Made by a program: the position numbers and the translations under genes. DNA of 64,000 bases from Candidatus Gastranaerophilales bacterium (GTDB lineage: Bacteria; Cyanobacteriota; Vampirovibrionia; Gastranaerophilales; Gastranaerophilaceae), in the NCBI GenBank assembly GCA_944323985.1, contig CALUUP010000004.1, positions 28,450-92,449 of the forward strand, in the 5' to 3' direction. This document shows positions 1 to 8,406 of the stretch, one piece after another. The first letter of the stretch is position 1, and each line of letters begins with the position of its first letter. The notes beneath the pieces were generated by a model that was given only the letters and a program-made list of their open reading frames with translations, did not search any database and was not told the origin of the DNA.

Positions 1-376
1 TATCGTTCTTGCACACAAAAATTTTGCTAAAGGTGGTGCAAAAATTTTAAATACAGCAAAAGAATATAGAGTTCAAATTTTTTATGTAAAAACTAACTCA
101 ATGGCACAAATTCAAAAAGTTTTAAAAGATGCCTTAGATATACAACCTGGAGATGTTGAATCTACACAAGGATATAAAGATGAAGCGGAAAAAGCTTTAG
201 ATGAAACTAAAGAGGCTATAAATAAAATAATAAAAAATGAAGAAGATTTTATTGAATTAGCACCTCAATCTCAACAAATAAGAAAACTACAGCATGAATT
301 AGTTGAACAATATAATTTAAAAAGTTCTTCGGTTGGAGAAGGGCATACAAGACATTTAAGAATTTATAAAAACTAA
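1..376 (+). CDS. Ycf45-type R3H nucleic-acid-binding protein, C-terminal part (5' end outside window)
   Basis: The frame is open from base 2 of the window and stops at 376, so only the last 124 or so residues are present; an ATG at 101 is internal. The C-terminus (RKLQHELVEQYNL followed by GEGHTRHLRIYK) matches my memory of the R3H domain at the end of cyanobacterial and plastid Ycf45 proteins, which carry an AAA-type ATPase domain upstream. The preceding segment fits the linker between ATPase and R3H parts in that family. R3H domains bind single-stranded nucleic acids; the cellular role of Ycf45 is not established. The gene is a useful lineage marker for the cyanobacterial branch. The ATPase motifs lie outside the window and cannot be checked. 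Confidence 0.75.
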   Translation, partial: IVLAHKNFAKGGAKILNTAKEYRVQIFYVKTNSMAQIQKVLKDALDIQPGDVESTQGYKDEAEKALDETKEAINKIIKNEEDFIELAPQSQQIRKLQHELVEQYNLKSSSVGEGHTRHLRIYKN

Positions 377-378
377 TA

Positions 379-450
379 TTATACCCGATTGGTTTCTTGA
401 TTTATAATATTATTTTTGTTAGTATCATAATTAAAATAAAGCATGATACT
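379..450 (+). promoter_or_regulatory. Probable promoter and operator of the RND efflux operon
   Basis: A TATAAT hexamer lies at 403-408 with a weak upstream partner (TTATAC, 379-384, spacer 18). Immediately downstream is an inverted repeat: AGTATCAT at 421-428 and ATGATACT at 443-450, perfect 8-base arms with centres 22 bases (two helical turns) apart. The position just after the expected start point suits a repressor operator for the pump genes that begin at 494. A weak hairpin ending the upstream gene is an alternative reading. Confidence 0.4.
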
Positions 451-493
451 TTAATTTTGGGCTATGTAAGTATTTTATGTACTTGGAGAGAAG

Positions 494-1702
494 ATGAGAA
501 AAAAAATAATATTAATAATATTAATAGCTGTAGCTTTAGTGTTTATAAGATGGGCGATTTCAGCTTCGTCAAAATCTCAAACAGCAAAAATGAGAGAATT
601 AAGTAGAATTCCATCAGTTACGGTCGAACAAGTTAAATCAAAAAGTGTAATAAGAGAATACACATCAACGGCAAGGGTAACCGCAAAATATAGAGTTGAA
701 ATTATAGCTCGTATAAGTGGTTATTTGTTAAGAAGTTATTTTAAAGAAGGAGATTTTGTAAGGGCAGGTCAGTTATTATTTGAAATAGAACCTCAAGAAT
801 ATCAATATGCTGCAAGTAAAGCAAAAGCAAATATTGATAATACAAAAGCTCAATATGAATATTATCAAAAACAATTAGAACGATATAAAGAACTAGTAAG
901 CAAAGATTATATAGCAAAATCAGATTATGATAATATTTATTCACAAAGAAACGCATATAGAGCACAATTAGAGAGTGCCGATAGTGCTTATAAAGACGCA
1001 CAAAGAAATTTAAGCTATACAAAGATTAAATCTCCAGTTGAAGGGCGAGTTGGTATGATATCTGTAACTGAAGGAAACTTTGTTTCAATGAATAGCGGAC
1101 CTTTAACAACAATAAACAGTTATGATCCAATGTATGTTACATTTCCTTTAACATCAAAAGATTATGCAGATTTAGCAAGGATTGATTCAACAAATGAAAT
1201 AAATCGGAAAGTAGAATTTATATTTAGTAGTGGTAAAAAATATCCATATTCAGGAGTTCAAGACTTTTTAGACAACAAAATCGATGAATCAACCGGAACT
1301 ATAACAATGCGTGCAACATTCCCAAATCCAAAAAATGAATTAATACATGGAGATTTTGGGAAAATTATAATTTATTCTAATAATAAAGATATAATGCCAA
1401 TAGTTCCACAAACAGCAACAATGGAAAACCAAGAAGGAAGATATATTTATGTATTAGATAAGGATAAACTTCCAAGAATGGTATACATAAAAACAATGGG
1501 ACAAACTGATGACGGGTACTGGATTGTAAGCGAAGGTGTTAAAGTTGGCGATACGATTTTAACAAGCGGTATTCAAAAAGTTATACCAGGAAACCCTGTA
1601 AAAATTGTTCAAAGTGCAGTTACAGAAAATACTGCAAAAGTCAAAAAAGATAGTTTATTTAATATTTTGAAACAAAAAATAAAAAATTTTATAAAAAAAT
1701 AG
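494..1702 (+). CDS. RND efflux periplasmic adaptor (membrane fusion protein, AcrA/MexA type)
   Basis: 402 residues, the usual length for an adaptor subunit. An N-terminal hydrophobic segment (about residues 4-22) anchors or exports it. A biotinyl-lipoyl-like half follows around residues 60-100 (SGYLLRSYFKEGDFVRAGQ), then a long alpha-hairpin (about 105-175, Lys/Gln/Tyr rich), the second lipoyl half (SPVEGRVGMISVTEGNFV) and the beta-barrel and membrane-proximal domains. No lipobox is seen. It should bridge the inner-membrane pump encoded next to the outer-membrane channel two genes down. The start follows a GGAGAG ribosome binding site. A 9-base gap to the pump gene indicates one operon. Substrates cannot be predicted from the sequence. 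Confidence 0.93.
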   Translation: MRKKIILIILIAVALVFIRWAISASSKSQTAKMRELSRIPSVTVEQVKSKSVIREYTSTARVTAKYRVEIIARISGYLLRSYFKEGDFVRAGQLLFEIEPQEYQYAASKAKANIDNTKAQYEYYQKQLERYKELVSKDYIAKSDYDNIYSQRNAYRAQLESADSAYKDAQRNLSYTKIKSPVEGRVGMISVTEGNFVSMNSGPLTTINSYDPMYVTFPLTSKDYADLARIDSTNEINRKVEFIFSSGKKYPYSGVQDFLDNKIDESTGTITMRATFPNPKNELIHGDFGKIIIYSNNKDIMPIVPQTATMENQEGRYIYVLDKDKLPRMVYIKTMGQTDDGYWIVSEGVKVGDTILTSGIQKVIPGNPVKIVQSAVTENTAKVKKDSLFNILKQKIKNFIKK

Positions 1703-1711
1703 GAATATAAA

Positions 1712-4700
1712 ATGGCAGGTAATTTATTCATAAAACGACCTAAATTAGCAATAGTAATATCACTAGCAATAATTTTAGCAGGATTAATTTCTTTAACAAC
1801 ATTGCCGTTAGAGGAATATCCTTCAATCACCCCTCCACAAGTTGTAGTAAATGCTACTTATAGTGGGGCAAGTTCTGATGTAATAGCATCAACAATTGCA
1901 GCACCTGTAGAATTACAACTTAATGGTATTGAAGATATGCTTTATATGTATTCCGAATCAAAAAACGGTTCATATAGGCTAACATTATTCTTTGAAGTCG
2001 GAGCTGATCCTGATATGGCATTAGTCAATGTCCAAAACCAACTCCAACTTGTAACTCCAAGATTACCGGAAGAAGTTAAGCGTTATGGTTTAACTGTAAA
2101 AAAATCAACCGGAGGTGCAGGATGTTTGATGATGGCATTAACTTCTCCACATGGGACTTATGATTCTTTATATTTAGCTAATTATGCAACTATGTTTTTA
2201 AAAGATGAGTTAGCCAGAATTAAAGGTTGCGGAAGTGTTTCCATTTATGGTGCGGGAGACTATTCTATGCGAGTTTGGCTAAAACCTGATAGAATGGCTA
2301 GTTTAGGAGTTTCAACTTCTGACATAAACTCTGCAATTGCATCTCAAAACACTCAAACACCTGCTGGTAATATTGGTGTAGAACCTATGGAAAATCCTCA
2401 ATTAATGAAATTTACTCTTAGAACAAAAGGACGTTTAAAAACAGTTGAGGAATTTGAAAATATAGTTATAAAATCTAATTTAGATGGTTCGAATGTTAAG
2501 TTAAAAGATGTAGCTAGAGTAGAATTAGGAGCTGAAAATTATTCATCTTCTGTAAAAATAGGTAATAACAGTGCGGCGATGATTTCTATTGCTCAACTTC
2601 CTGAAGCTAATACGATTGATTTAGTTAATAAAGTTAAAGCAAGAATGGAAGAATTGAGTAAAAAATTTCCTAATGATGTAGAATATAGGGTTCAATATGA
2701 TACTACTGAATTTGTAAGAGAATCTATTCATGAAGTTATAAGTGCAATTATTCTTGCAATTATTTTAGTTAGTGCTGTTACTTATTTATTTTTAGGAACT
2801 GCAAGAGCTGCGTTTATTCCATTTTGTGCAATACCGGTTTCTTTAATTGGTGTTTTTATATTTATGGCAATGATAGGTTTTTCAATAAATTTGTTAATCT
2901 TATTTGGTTTGGTACTTGCAGTAGGGCTTGTAGTTGATGATGCTATAGTAGTTTTAGAAAATACTCAAAGACATATTCAAGAAGGTAAAGATAAAAAAGA
3001 AGCCACTGAAATTACGATGAAAGAAGTTTTTGGCGCTGTAGTTGCTACTTCATTAGTTTTAATGGCGGTTTTTGTACCTGTTTCTTTTATGACAGGTATT
3101 ACCGGACAAATGTATAGACAATTTGCTGTTTGTATTGCGACATCAATTGGTCTTTCAACTGTAGTTGCTCTTACTCTTTCTCCTGCTCTTTGTTCTATTA
3201 TTCTAAAGTCAGGTGAAGAAAAAACTGATTTTGAATTTATACAAAAATTTGAAGATTGGTTTAATGGAGTAAGAATAAAATATTTAACGATTGTAGAATA
3301 TTTCGTAAAATCACCTAAAAAAACATTATTGACTCTATTGGGTATAGTTTTTGCAATTTTAATAATGTTTAAAATAACCCCAACAGGTTTTTTACCGGAT
3401 GAAGATAGAGGTGCTTTGTTTGTCCAAGTGCAACTTCCTGATGGTGCGACATTAACAAGAACCGCAGGAATAGTTCAAAAAATATCAGATGATTTAGCTC
3501 AAATAAATGGGGTTGTTTCTGTTTTACAAATTAATGGTTTCTCTGGAGAAAATACTGCTTTTGTAGTCGTAAAATTAGATTCTTGGAGTAAAAGAAAATC
3601 TAAAAAGTTATCAATTGACAGTATAATGGCTCAAGCAAGAAATATAACTTCTAAATATACAGAAACAACATGTTTTGTAACACAACCTCCTGCAATTACA
3701 GGCATGGGTATGTTTGGAGGTTTTGAATATCAATTATTAGATAAGGGTGATAGAACGACAGATGAATTGTTTACAGAAGCTCAAAATCTTTTGGGAGTAG
3801 CAAGACAAAATCCAGCTTTTGCAAGCTTGTATACTTCTTATACTTCTTCTTTGCCTCAAGTAATTGTTACTGTTCAGGAAGAAAAAGCTTTAGCTCAAGG
3901 AGTTTCAATTTCTGAAATATATAGTACTTTAGCAGCTCAATTTGGTGCGACTTATGTTAACGACTTTAATAAATTCGGACGTGTTTATCGTGTTTATATG
4001 CAAGCTGATGCGCCTTATAGAGAAACTTTAGATGATTTAAGTAAAATTTATGTAAAAAATAACCAAGGGAAAATGGTTCCAATTACAACAGTTATATCAA
4101 CGACAAATATAGTTGGACCTTATCTTTTAAATAGATTCAATATGTATCCGTCAATTGTAATAAATGGTAACCCTGCTCCTGGCGTAAGTTCTGGGGATGC
4201 TATGAAAGCGATGACTAAGATATCAGATGAAATATTGCCAAAAGATATGGACTTTGCTTGGTCAGGAACATCGCTTCAAGAACAAAAATCTGCGGGACAA
4301 ATGGGACCAATTTTAGCAATGGCATTAACTTTCGTATATCTATTTTTAGTAGCATTATATGAAAGCTGGACTTTGCCTATAGCGGTATTATTAATTTCAC
4401 CTGTAGCGTTATTAGGCGCATTATTTTTCCAATATGTATCCGGATTATCATTAGATATTTACGCTCAAGTTGGATTAGTTATGTTAATTGGTTTAAGTAC
4501 TAAACAAGCTATCTTAATTGTAGAATTCGCTAAGGATGCGATGGAAAACGAGGGGTTAAATTATTATGAAGCTGCTATTCAAGCTGCTAAATTAAGATTT
4601 AGAGCGGTTATGATGACGAATATTGCATTTATTTTGGGCTTATTACCATTAGTTTTTGCAAAAGGGGCTGGTGCCGGTAGTCGAAATTCTATTGGGGTTT

Positions 4701-4840
4701 CTGTTTTTGGTGGAATGATGGCTGTTGCATTTTTTGGTAGTATTCTTGTTCCTGCATTTTTTGTTATGACTAATAGAATGAAAGAAAAATTTAGTTTATT
4801 TATAAACAAATTAAAGGCAAATAAAAATGAAAAAATTTAA
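1712..4840 (+). CDS. RND multidrug efflux transporter, AcrB/MexB (HAE1) family
   Basis: 1042 residues, full length for an HAE1 pump. The N-terminal TM1 region begins KRPKLAIVISLAIILAGL; two large periplasmic loops lie between TM1-TM2 and TM7-TM8. The proton-relay Asp pair is visible in TM4 (GLVVDDAIVVLEN, about residues 407-408) and the partner Lys in TM10 (GLSTKQAILIVEF). No frameshift or missing segment. It should act as a proton-driven trimer exporting hydrophobic or amphipathic compounds through the adaptor upstream and the TolC homologue downstream. The stop codon lies 14 bases inside the tolC-like gene, indicating translational coupling. This could serve drug, bile-salt or lipid export; the sequence does not discriminate. 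Confidence 0.96.
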   Translation: MAGNLFIKRPKLAIVISLAIILAGLISLTTLPLEEYPSITPPQVVVNATYSGASSDVIASTIAAPVELQLNGIEDMLYMYSESKNGSYRLTLFFEVGADPDMALVNVQNQLQLVTPRLPEEVKRYGLTVKKSTGGAGCLMMALTSPHGTYDSLYLANYATMFLKDELARIKGCGSVSIYGAGDYSMRVWLKPDRMASLGVSTSDINSAIASQNTQTPAGNIGVEPMENPQLMKFTLRTKGRLKTVEEFENIVIKSNLDGSNVKLKDVARVELGAENYSSSVKIGNNSAAMISIAQLPEANTIDLVNKVKARMEELSKKFPNDVEYRVQYDTTEFVRESIHEVISAIILAIILVSAVTYLFLGTARAAFIPFCAIPVSLIGVFIFMAMIGFSINLLILFGLVLAVGLVVDDAIVVLENTQRHIQEGKDKKEATEITMKEVFGAVVATSLVLMAVFVPVSFMTGITGQMYRQFAVCIATSIGLSTVVALTLSPALCSIILKSGEEKTDFEFIQKFEDWFNGVRIKYLTIVEYFVKSPKKTLLTLLGIVFAILIMFKITPTGFLPDEDRGALFVQVQLPDGATLTRTAGIVQKISDDLAQINGVVSVLQINGFSGENTAFVVVKLDSWSKRKSKKLSIDSIMAQARNITSKYTETTCFVTQPPAITGMGMFGGFEYQLLDKGDRTTDELFTEAQNLLGVARQNPAFASLYTSYTSSLPQVIVTVQEEKALAQGVSISEIYSTLAAQFGATYVNDFNKFGRVYRVYMQADAPYRETLDDLSKIYVKNNQGKMVPITTVISTTNIVGPYLLNRFNMYPSIVINGNPAPGVSSGDAMKAMTKISDEILPKDMDFAWSGTSLQEQKSAGQMGPILAMALTFVYLFLVALYESWTLPIAVLLISPVALLGALFFQYVSGLSLDIYAQVGLVMLIGLSTKQAILIVEFAKDAMENEGLNYYEAAIQAAKLRFRAVMMTNIAFILGLLPLVFAKGAGAGSRNSIGVSVFGGMMAVAFFGSILVPAFFVMTNRMKEKFSLFINKLKANKNEKI

Positions 4841-6293
4841 AATATTAATATTATTATTTTTAATATTTTTAACTCTACAACATTCTGTAGAGGCTGCTCT
4901 GTTTGGGAAAAATAATTCTAATTTAGGTAATAAAATTAAAGTAGAAGAATATCCAGAAAGTAAAGATGTTGAGCCTAAAAATATAAAAGATGAAGTTACT
5001 GTTATAAAAGGTGGAGTAGAAAATACGATAGAAGTAAGTTTGGAAGATTGTTTAAAGTTTGCATTAGGAAATAATCCAAGAATACAAGCTTCTATGCAAG
5101 ATGTTTTTGCGGCAGATGCAAGAATTAGAGAAGCTTGGTCTGCTTATTTCCCTCAATTTGGATGGCAAACTGGATATACCAGAATAAAACAACTTCAATT
5201 GTCTGATGTTTTTGGGAGGAATTTAATATTTAACTACTTTGTATTAGGTCAAATTAGTGCTTCACAAATGTTATATGATTTCGGAGTAACACAAAATCAA
5301 GTAACGATAAGGAAATTAGATAGTCAAGGTTATAAAATAAACTTAACTAGCACTGTTAATGATGTTATTTGTGAGGTGAAAAAAGCTTATTATAATCTTC
5401 AATATGCAATAGAGGCTAAAAAAGTTGCAGAAGATATGGTTGCAAAATATTCTATCTCATATGAACAAGCAAAAGGATTTTATCAAGCTGGGATAAAACC
5501 AAAAGTTGAAGTAACAATTGCAGAAGTTAATCTTAGTAATTCTAAACTTAATTTGATACAAGCAGAAAATGCTGTAGATATTGCTATGGCTAAACTTAAT
5601 AATACAATGGGCTTACCATACACCAATAAATACAAAATTACTGATAACTTAAAATTTGATTCTTGTGACATTACACTTGAAGATGCCATAAAAACAGCAC
5701 AAGAATCTAGACCGGAATTTTTATTAGCAGAAGTTAAAGTAGAAGGAGCAAAACAAAACGTTAAATTAATTAAAAAATCTTACTTTCCTCAATTAAGTGT
5801 AGAAGGACAATTCCAAATTGGGGGTAAAACTTTTACATCAAATTATGGTTATAATTTTGGTGGATATTTAAATTTTCCGACAATAAACGGAATGCTTATT
5901 AAAAATGAAATAAAAGAAGCAAAAGCTATTTATTCAAGAGAACAAGCTAATGCTATTAATACACAAAATAATATTTATTATGAAGTACAAGAGAATTTTT
6001 ATACTCTAACAGAACAAAAAAATAAAATTCCTGTTGCATATCTTAGCCTAAAAAAAGCAAAAGAAAATTACGATTTATCGGCTGGCAGATATGAAGTTGG
6101 AGTGGGAGACCCAATAGAATTAAAAGAAGCTCAAATTCAATATCAAAATGCAATGTTAACTTACTATCAAACAATGTGCGATTATAATACGGCAAGAGCA
6201 ACTTTAGAAAAAGCTATTGGAAAAAATATTGCGAATAATGAAGTCAATTTAGAAAACGGGTGTAATAAGAAAAGTAAAAAATTAAAAAAATAA
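4827..6293 (+). CDS. TolC-family outer membrane channel of the RND pump
   Basis: 488 residues with a signal peptide (hydrophobic core ILILLFLIFLTL, likely cleavage after VEA). Two outer membrane efflux protein repeats follow, with the typical periodic helical Ala/Gln/Asn-rich hairpins (for example residues about 170-270 and 375-460). The protein should form the trimeric beta-barrel and periplasmic tunnel completing the tripartite pump. The start overlaps the pump gene by 14 bases. The C-terminus is Lys-rich (NKKSKKLKK), which is unusual for an outer membrane barrel but common for the periplasmic tail of TolC proteins. Confidence 0.92.
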   Translation: MKKFKILILLFLIFLTLQHSVEAALFGKNNSNLGNKIKVEEYPESKDVEPKNIKDEVTVIKGGVENTIEVSLEDCLKFALGNNPRIQASMQDVFAADARIREAWSAYFPQFGWQTGYTRIKQLQLSDVFGRNLIFNYFVLGQISASQMLYDFGVTQNQVTIRKLDSQGYKINLTSTVNDVICEVKKAYYNLQYAIEAKKVAEDMVAKYSISYEQAKGFYQAGIKPKVEVTIAEVNLSNSKLNLIQAENAVDIAMAKLNNTMGLPYTNKYKITDNLKFDSCDITLEDAIKTAQESRPEFLLAEVKVEGAKQNVKLIKKSYFPQLSVEGQFQIGGKTFTSNYGYNFGGYLNFPTINGMLIKNEIKEAKAIYSREQANAINTQNNIYYEVQENFYTLTEQKNKIPVAYLSLKKAKENYDLSAGRYEVGVGDPIELKEAQIQYQNAMLTYYQTMCDYNTARATLEKAIGKNIANNEVNLENGCNKKSKKLKK

Positions 6294-6369
6294 CTAAATA
6301 AATGAACTATTGTATTAAATTTAATTATAAGTTATACTAAATTGTACTAAGAAAGTAGGAGAGAGAAGT

Positions 6370-6621
6370 ATGTTACCAATCATAACAGAGGATATATCTG
6401 CAGAAGTTTTTTCAGAAGTGTTTCCAGATCCACAAAATTGGCGTAAAAATATGGTGCAATATTTAAAAGATGAAAATCCCGAGATAAATGCTGCTATATT
6501 AGAAGTCGCAAAACACAATGAAACGATTGACTTGAAAGCTGTTGCTTTGGGGGCTTATCTTACATATAGATTGCTTGATATTGCAAATAATTCTGAATCT
6601 AATGAAGATTTAGAGGTATAG
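6370..6621 (+). CDS. Small acidic hypothetical protein, 83 residues
   Basis: I do not recognise a family. The protein is soluble, acidic and probably mostly helical, with ILEVAKHNETIDLKAVALGAYLTYRLLD suggesting a short amphipathic helical core and an acidic tail (NSESNEDLEV). The start is well supported by a GGAGAG ribosome binding site 9 bases upstream. It sits alone after the RND operon and before another small gene of similar type. No signal peptide or membrane segment. Confidence refers to its being a real gene. Confidence 0.7.
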   Translation: MLPIITEDISAEVFSEVFPDPQNWRKNMVQYLKDENPEINAAILEVAKHNETIDLKAVALGAYLTYRLLDIANNSESNEDLEV

Positions 6622-6730
6622 TTTGTAAACTTTTATTAAAATATTTTATGTAATAAGCAAAAATATTATTTATGTGTGTTATATATTTTGAAAGTAATTC
6701 GTATTATGTTATAGAAAGGAATATTTAATT

Positions 6731-7030
6731 ATGCAAATTTCAAAAATTTCAACATTTAACTTTATGGGTGTAAATAAAAAAGTTGTTGCGAATGTTGCAA
6801 AAAAAGAAGCTCAAGTAAACCCTATGAAACAATTTGTAGAAGAAACTCCTGGTTTTCATGAATTTTATCCTCCAAGAAATTTAATACATGATACTAAGAA
6901 AGATGTTTCAGTAGATTTTTATTCTCCAAGAGATATTATTGATTTTGATAGAGAAGGTAAATCAAAGAGTGCTTCTATTAAAGAAGTAAATGATTGGGTT
7001 GCTCAAAAAAGAAGCGAAATAAAAGAATAA
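6731..7030 (+). CDS. Small hypothetical protein, 99 residues
   Basis: Not a family I recognise. It begins MQISKISTFNFMGVNKKV, then a Lys-rich stretch, then two similar segments, HEFYPPRNLIHDTKKD and VDFYSPRDIIDFDREG, so a FYxPR(N/D)(L/I)I motif is repeated about 25 residues apart. No signal peptide or membrane helix. The ribosome binding site is AAAGGA 10 bases upstream. A TGTAA element lies 77 bases before the start, similar to the distance seen upstream of several other unusual genes in the window, but the second box found there is not convincing here. A strong terminator follows. Confidence 0.7.
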   Translation: MQISKISTFNFMGVNKKVVANVAKKEAQVNPMKQFVEETPGFHEFYPPRNLIHDTKKDVSVDFYSPRDIIDFDREGKSKSASIKEVNDWVAQKRSEIKE

Positions 7031-7050
7031 GAACTATTTAATGTAAACAA

Positions 7051-7089
7051 AAATAAGAGTAGATTATTATTCTACTCTTATTTTTTATT
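7051..7089 (+). terminator. Intrinsic terminator
   Basis: A perfect 13-bp stem (AAATAAGAGTAGA at 7051-7063 with its complement at 7071-7083), a 7-base loop and a T-rich tail. It ends the small gene at 6731-7030. Confidence 0.9.
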
Positions 7090-7113
7090 TCATCATGATA
7101 CAATGTTGGAATA

Positions 7114-8403
7114 ATGAAAAAGTTTTATTTAATAATATTATTATTGATAACACAAATTGCAGGTTATGCTGAAGAGAAGAAAGTGTATTTGAATGAGGCA
7201 ATTAATATTGCTTTAAAGAATAATATTGATTTACAGGCTGCACAAATAAATACAAATATCGCTAAAAATGAAATAAAAACAGCTAATAGACTTCAAAATC
7301 CAAGTTTTGACATTTATTCCTTTATTGGAGCTTCAGGTAATAGTGAACCAAAACAAATTGGTTTAAGTGAAGAAATCGAAATTGCAAAAAGAAAAGCCAG
7401 AAAAAATTATGCTGAATCAAATTTAAAATTAGTTGAAAAAAATTTAGACTACACAATATTTGATCTCAAAATGGATGTAAGAGAAGCTTATATAAATTTA
7501 GTTGAAGCTAAATCAATATTAGACACTTTAGAGCAACAAAAAGAATTACAAGAGGAATTATTAGAAGTTGCACAAAATAGAGTAAAAACTAATAAATCTC
7601 CAGAAATAGATGCTATTCAAGCTGAAATAGCACTAAATCAATTAATAACTCAGGTTAACAGTGCTAAGGTTGTAGTAAAAAAAGCTCTAGCGAATTTTAA
7701 TAAAGTTATTAATACACCAGATAATGTCCAATATGATAGTAAAGATAATATATTTTCTGAAGAAAATAACTTTGAAGAGATGTTAACGCCATCTCCCAAT
7801 AAAAAATTTCCGAATTTTAGTGAAATAGAAGAAAAAGCCTTAGAAAATAGATATGATTTACAAATAGCAAAGCAAGAAATTGATTTAGCAGAGAAGAATT
7901 TATCAGTAATTATTAGGCAAAGAATTCCTGATTTGCAAATATCTGCTGGGTACGCTTATAAACTTGCAAAATATGCGGATAATGGGAATTTTAATAATGG
8001 TGCTTATATAGGGGCAAATTTGGTGAATTTACCTTTATTTTATAACTATACTCCAGAAATACAAAATGCACGACTTAGAATAGAACAGGCTGAATTAAAA
8101 TATATTTCAGTACGTAATAAAGCTATTAGAGATATAAGTGCTTCATATGAGAGATTTCTAACTGCTGCAGACAACCTTAATCATTATGAATCAAAAATAA
8201 TCACAGGTTCTGAAAATTTAATTGATACTTCAATAAAAAATTACGAAGCCGGAAAATCTGACATAACATCTTTAATTGTCATGAAACAATCTTATAAATC
8301 AATTATTATTGGTTACACTCAAGCCTTAGCAGAATATTATAATAGTTGGACGAACTTCTTACGAGAAGTTAACAACGAAAAATTTATTGTGTCAGACATT
8401 TAG
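7114..8403 (+). CDS. Orphan TolC-family outer membrane efflux protein
   Basis: 429 residues with a signal peptide (core FYLIILLLITQIAGYA) and two outer membrane efflux protein repeats rich in Ala, Asn, Glu and Lys. The first begins LNEAINIALKNNIDLQAA, the classic opening of TolC/CusC repeats. It is shorter than the TolC homologue in the RND operon and differs in sequence, so it is probably a CusC-like channel for a different inner-membrane partner. No pump or adaptor adjoins it: the next gene is on the opposite strand and ends 3 bases away. A TACAAT box at 7099-7104 lies only about 10 bases before the start, so the leader must be very short. Confidence 0.88.
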   Translation: MKKFYLIILLLITQIAGYAEEKKVYLNEAINIALKNNIDLQAAQINTNIAKNEIKTANRLQNPSFDIYSFIGASGNSEPKQIGLSEEIEIAKRKARKNYAESNLKLVEKNLDYTIFDLKMDVREAYINLVEAKSILDTLEQQKELQEELLEVAQNRVKTNKSPEIDAIQAEIALNQLITQVNSAKVVVKKALANFNKVINTPDNVQYDSKDNIFSEENNFEEMLTPSPNKKFPNFSEIEEKALENRYDLQIAKQEIDLAEKNLSVIIRQRIPDLQISAGYAYKLAKYADNGNFNNGAYIGANLVNLPLFYNYTPEIQNARLRIEQAELKYISVRNKAIRDISASYERFLTAADNLNHYESKIITGSENLIDTSIKNYEAGKSDITSLIVMKQSYKSIIIGYTQALAEYYNSWTNFLREVNNEKFIVSDI

Positions 8404-8406
8404 ATA

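Noticed and set aside
397..606. Frame before and over the start of the RND adaptor gene
   Set aside because: Overlaps the promoter/operator and the adaptor signal segment; no ribosome binding site and no family-like sequence.
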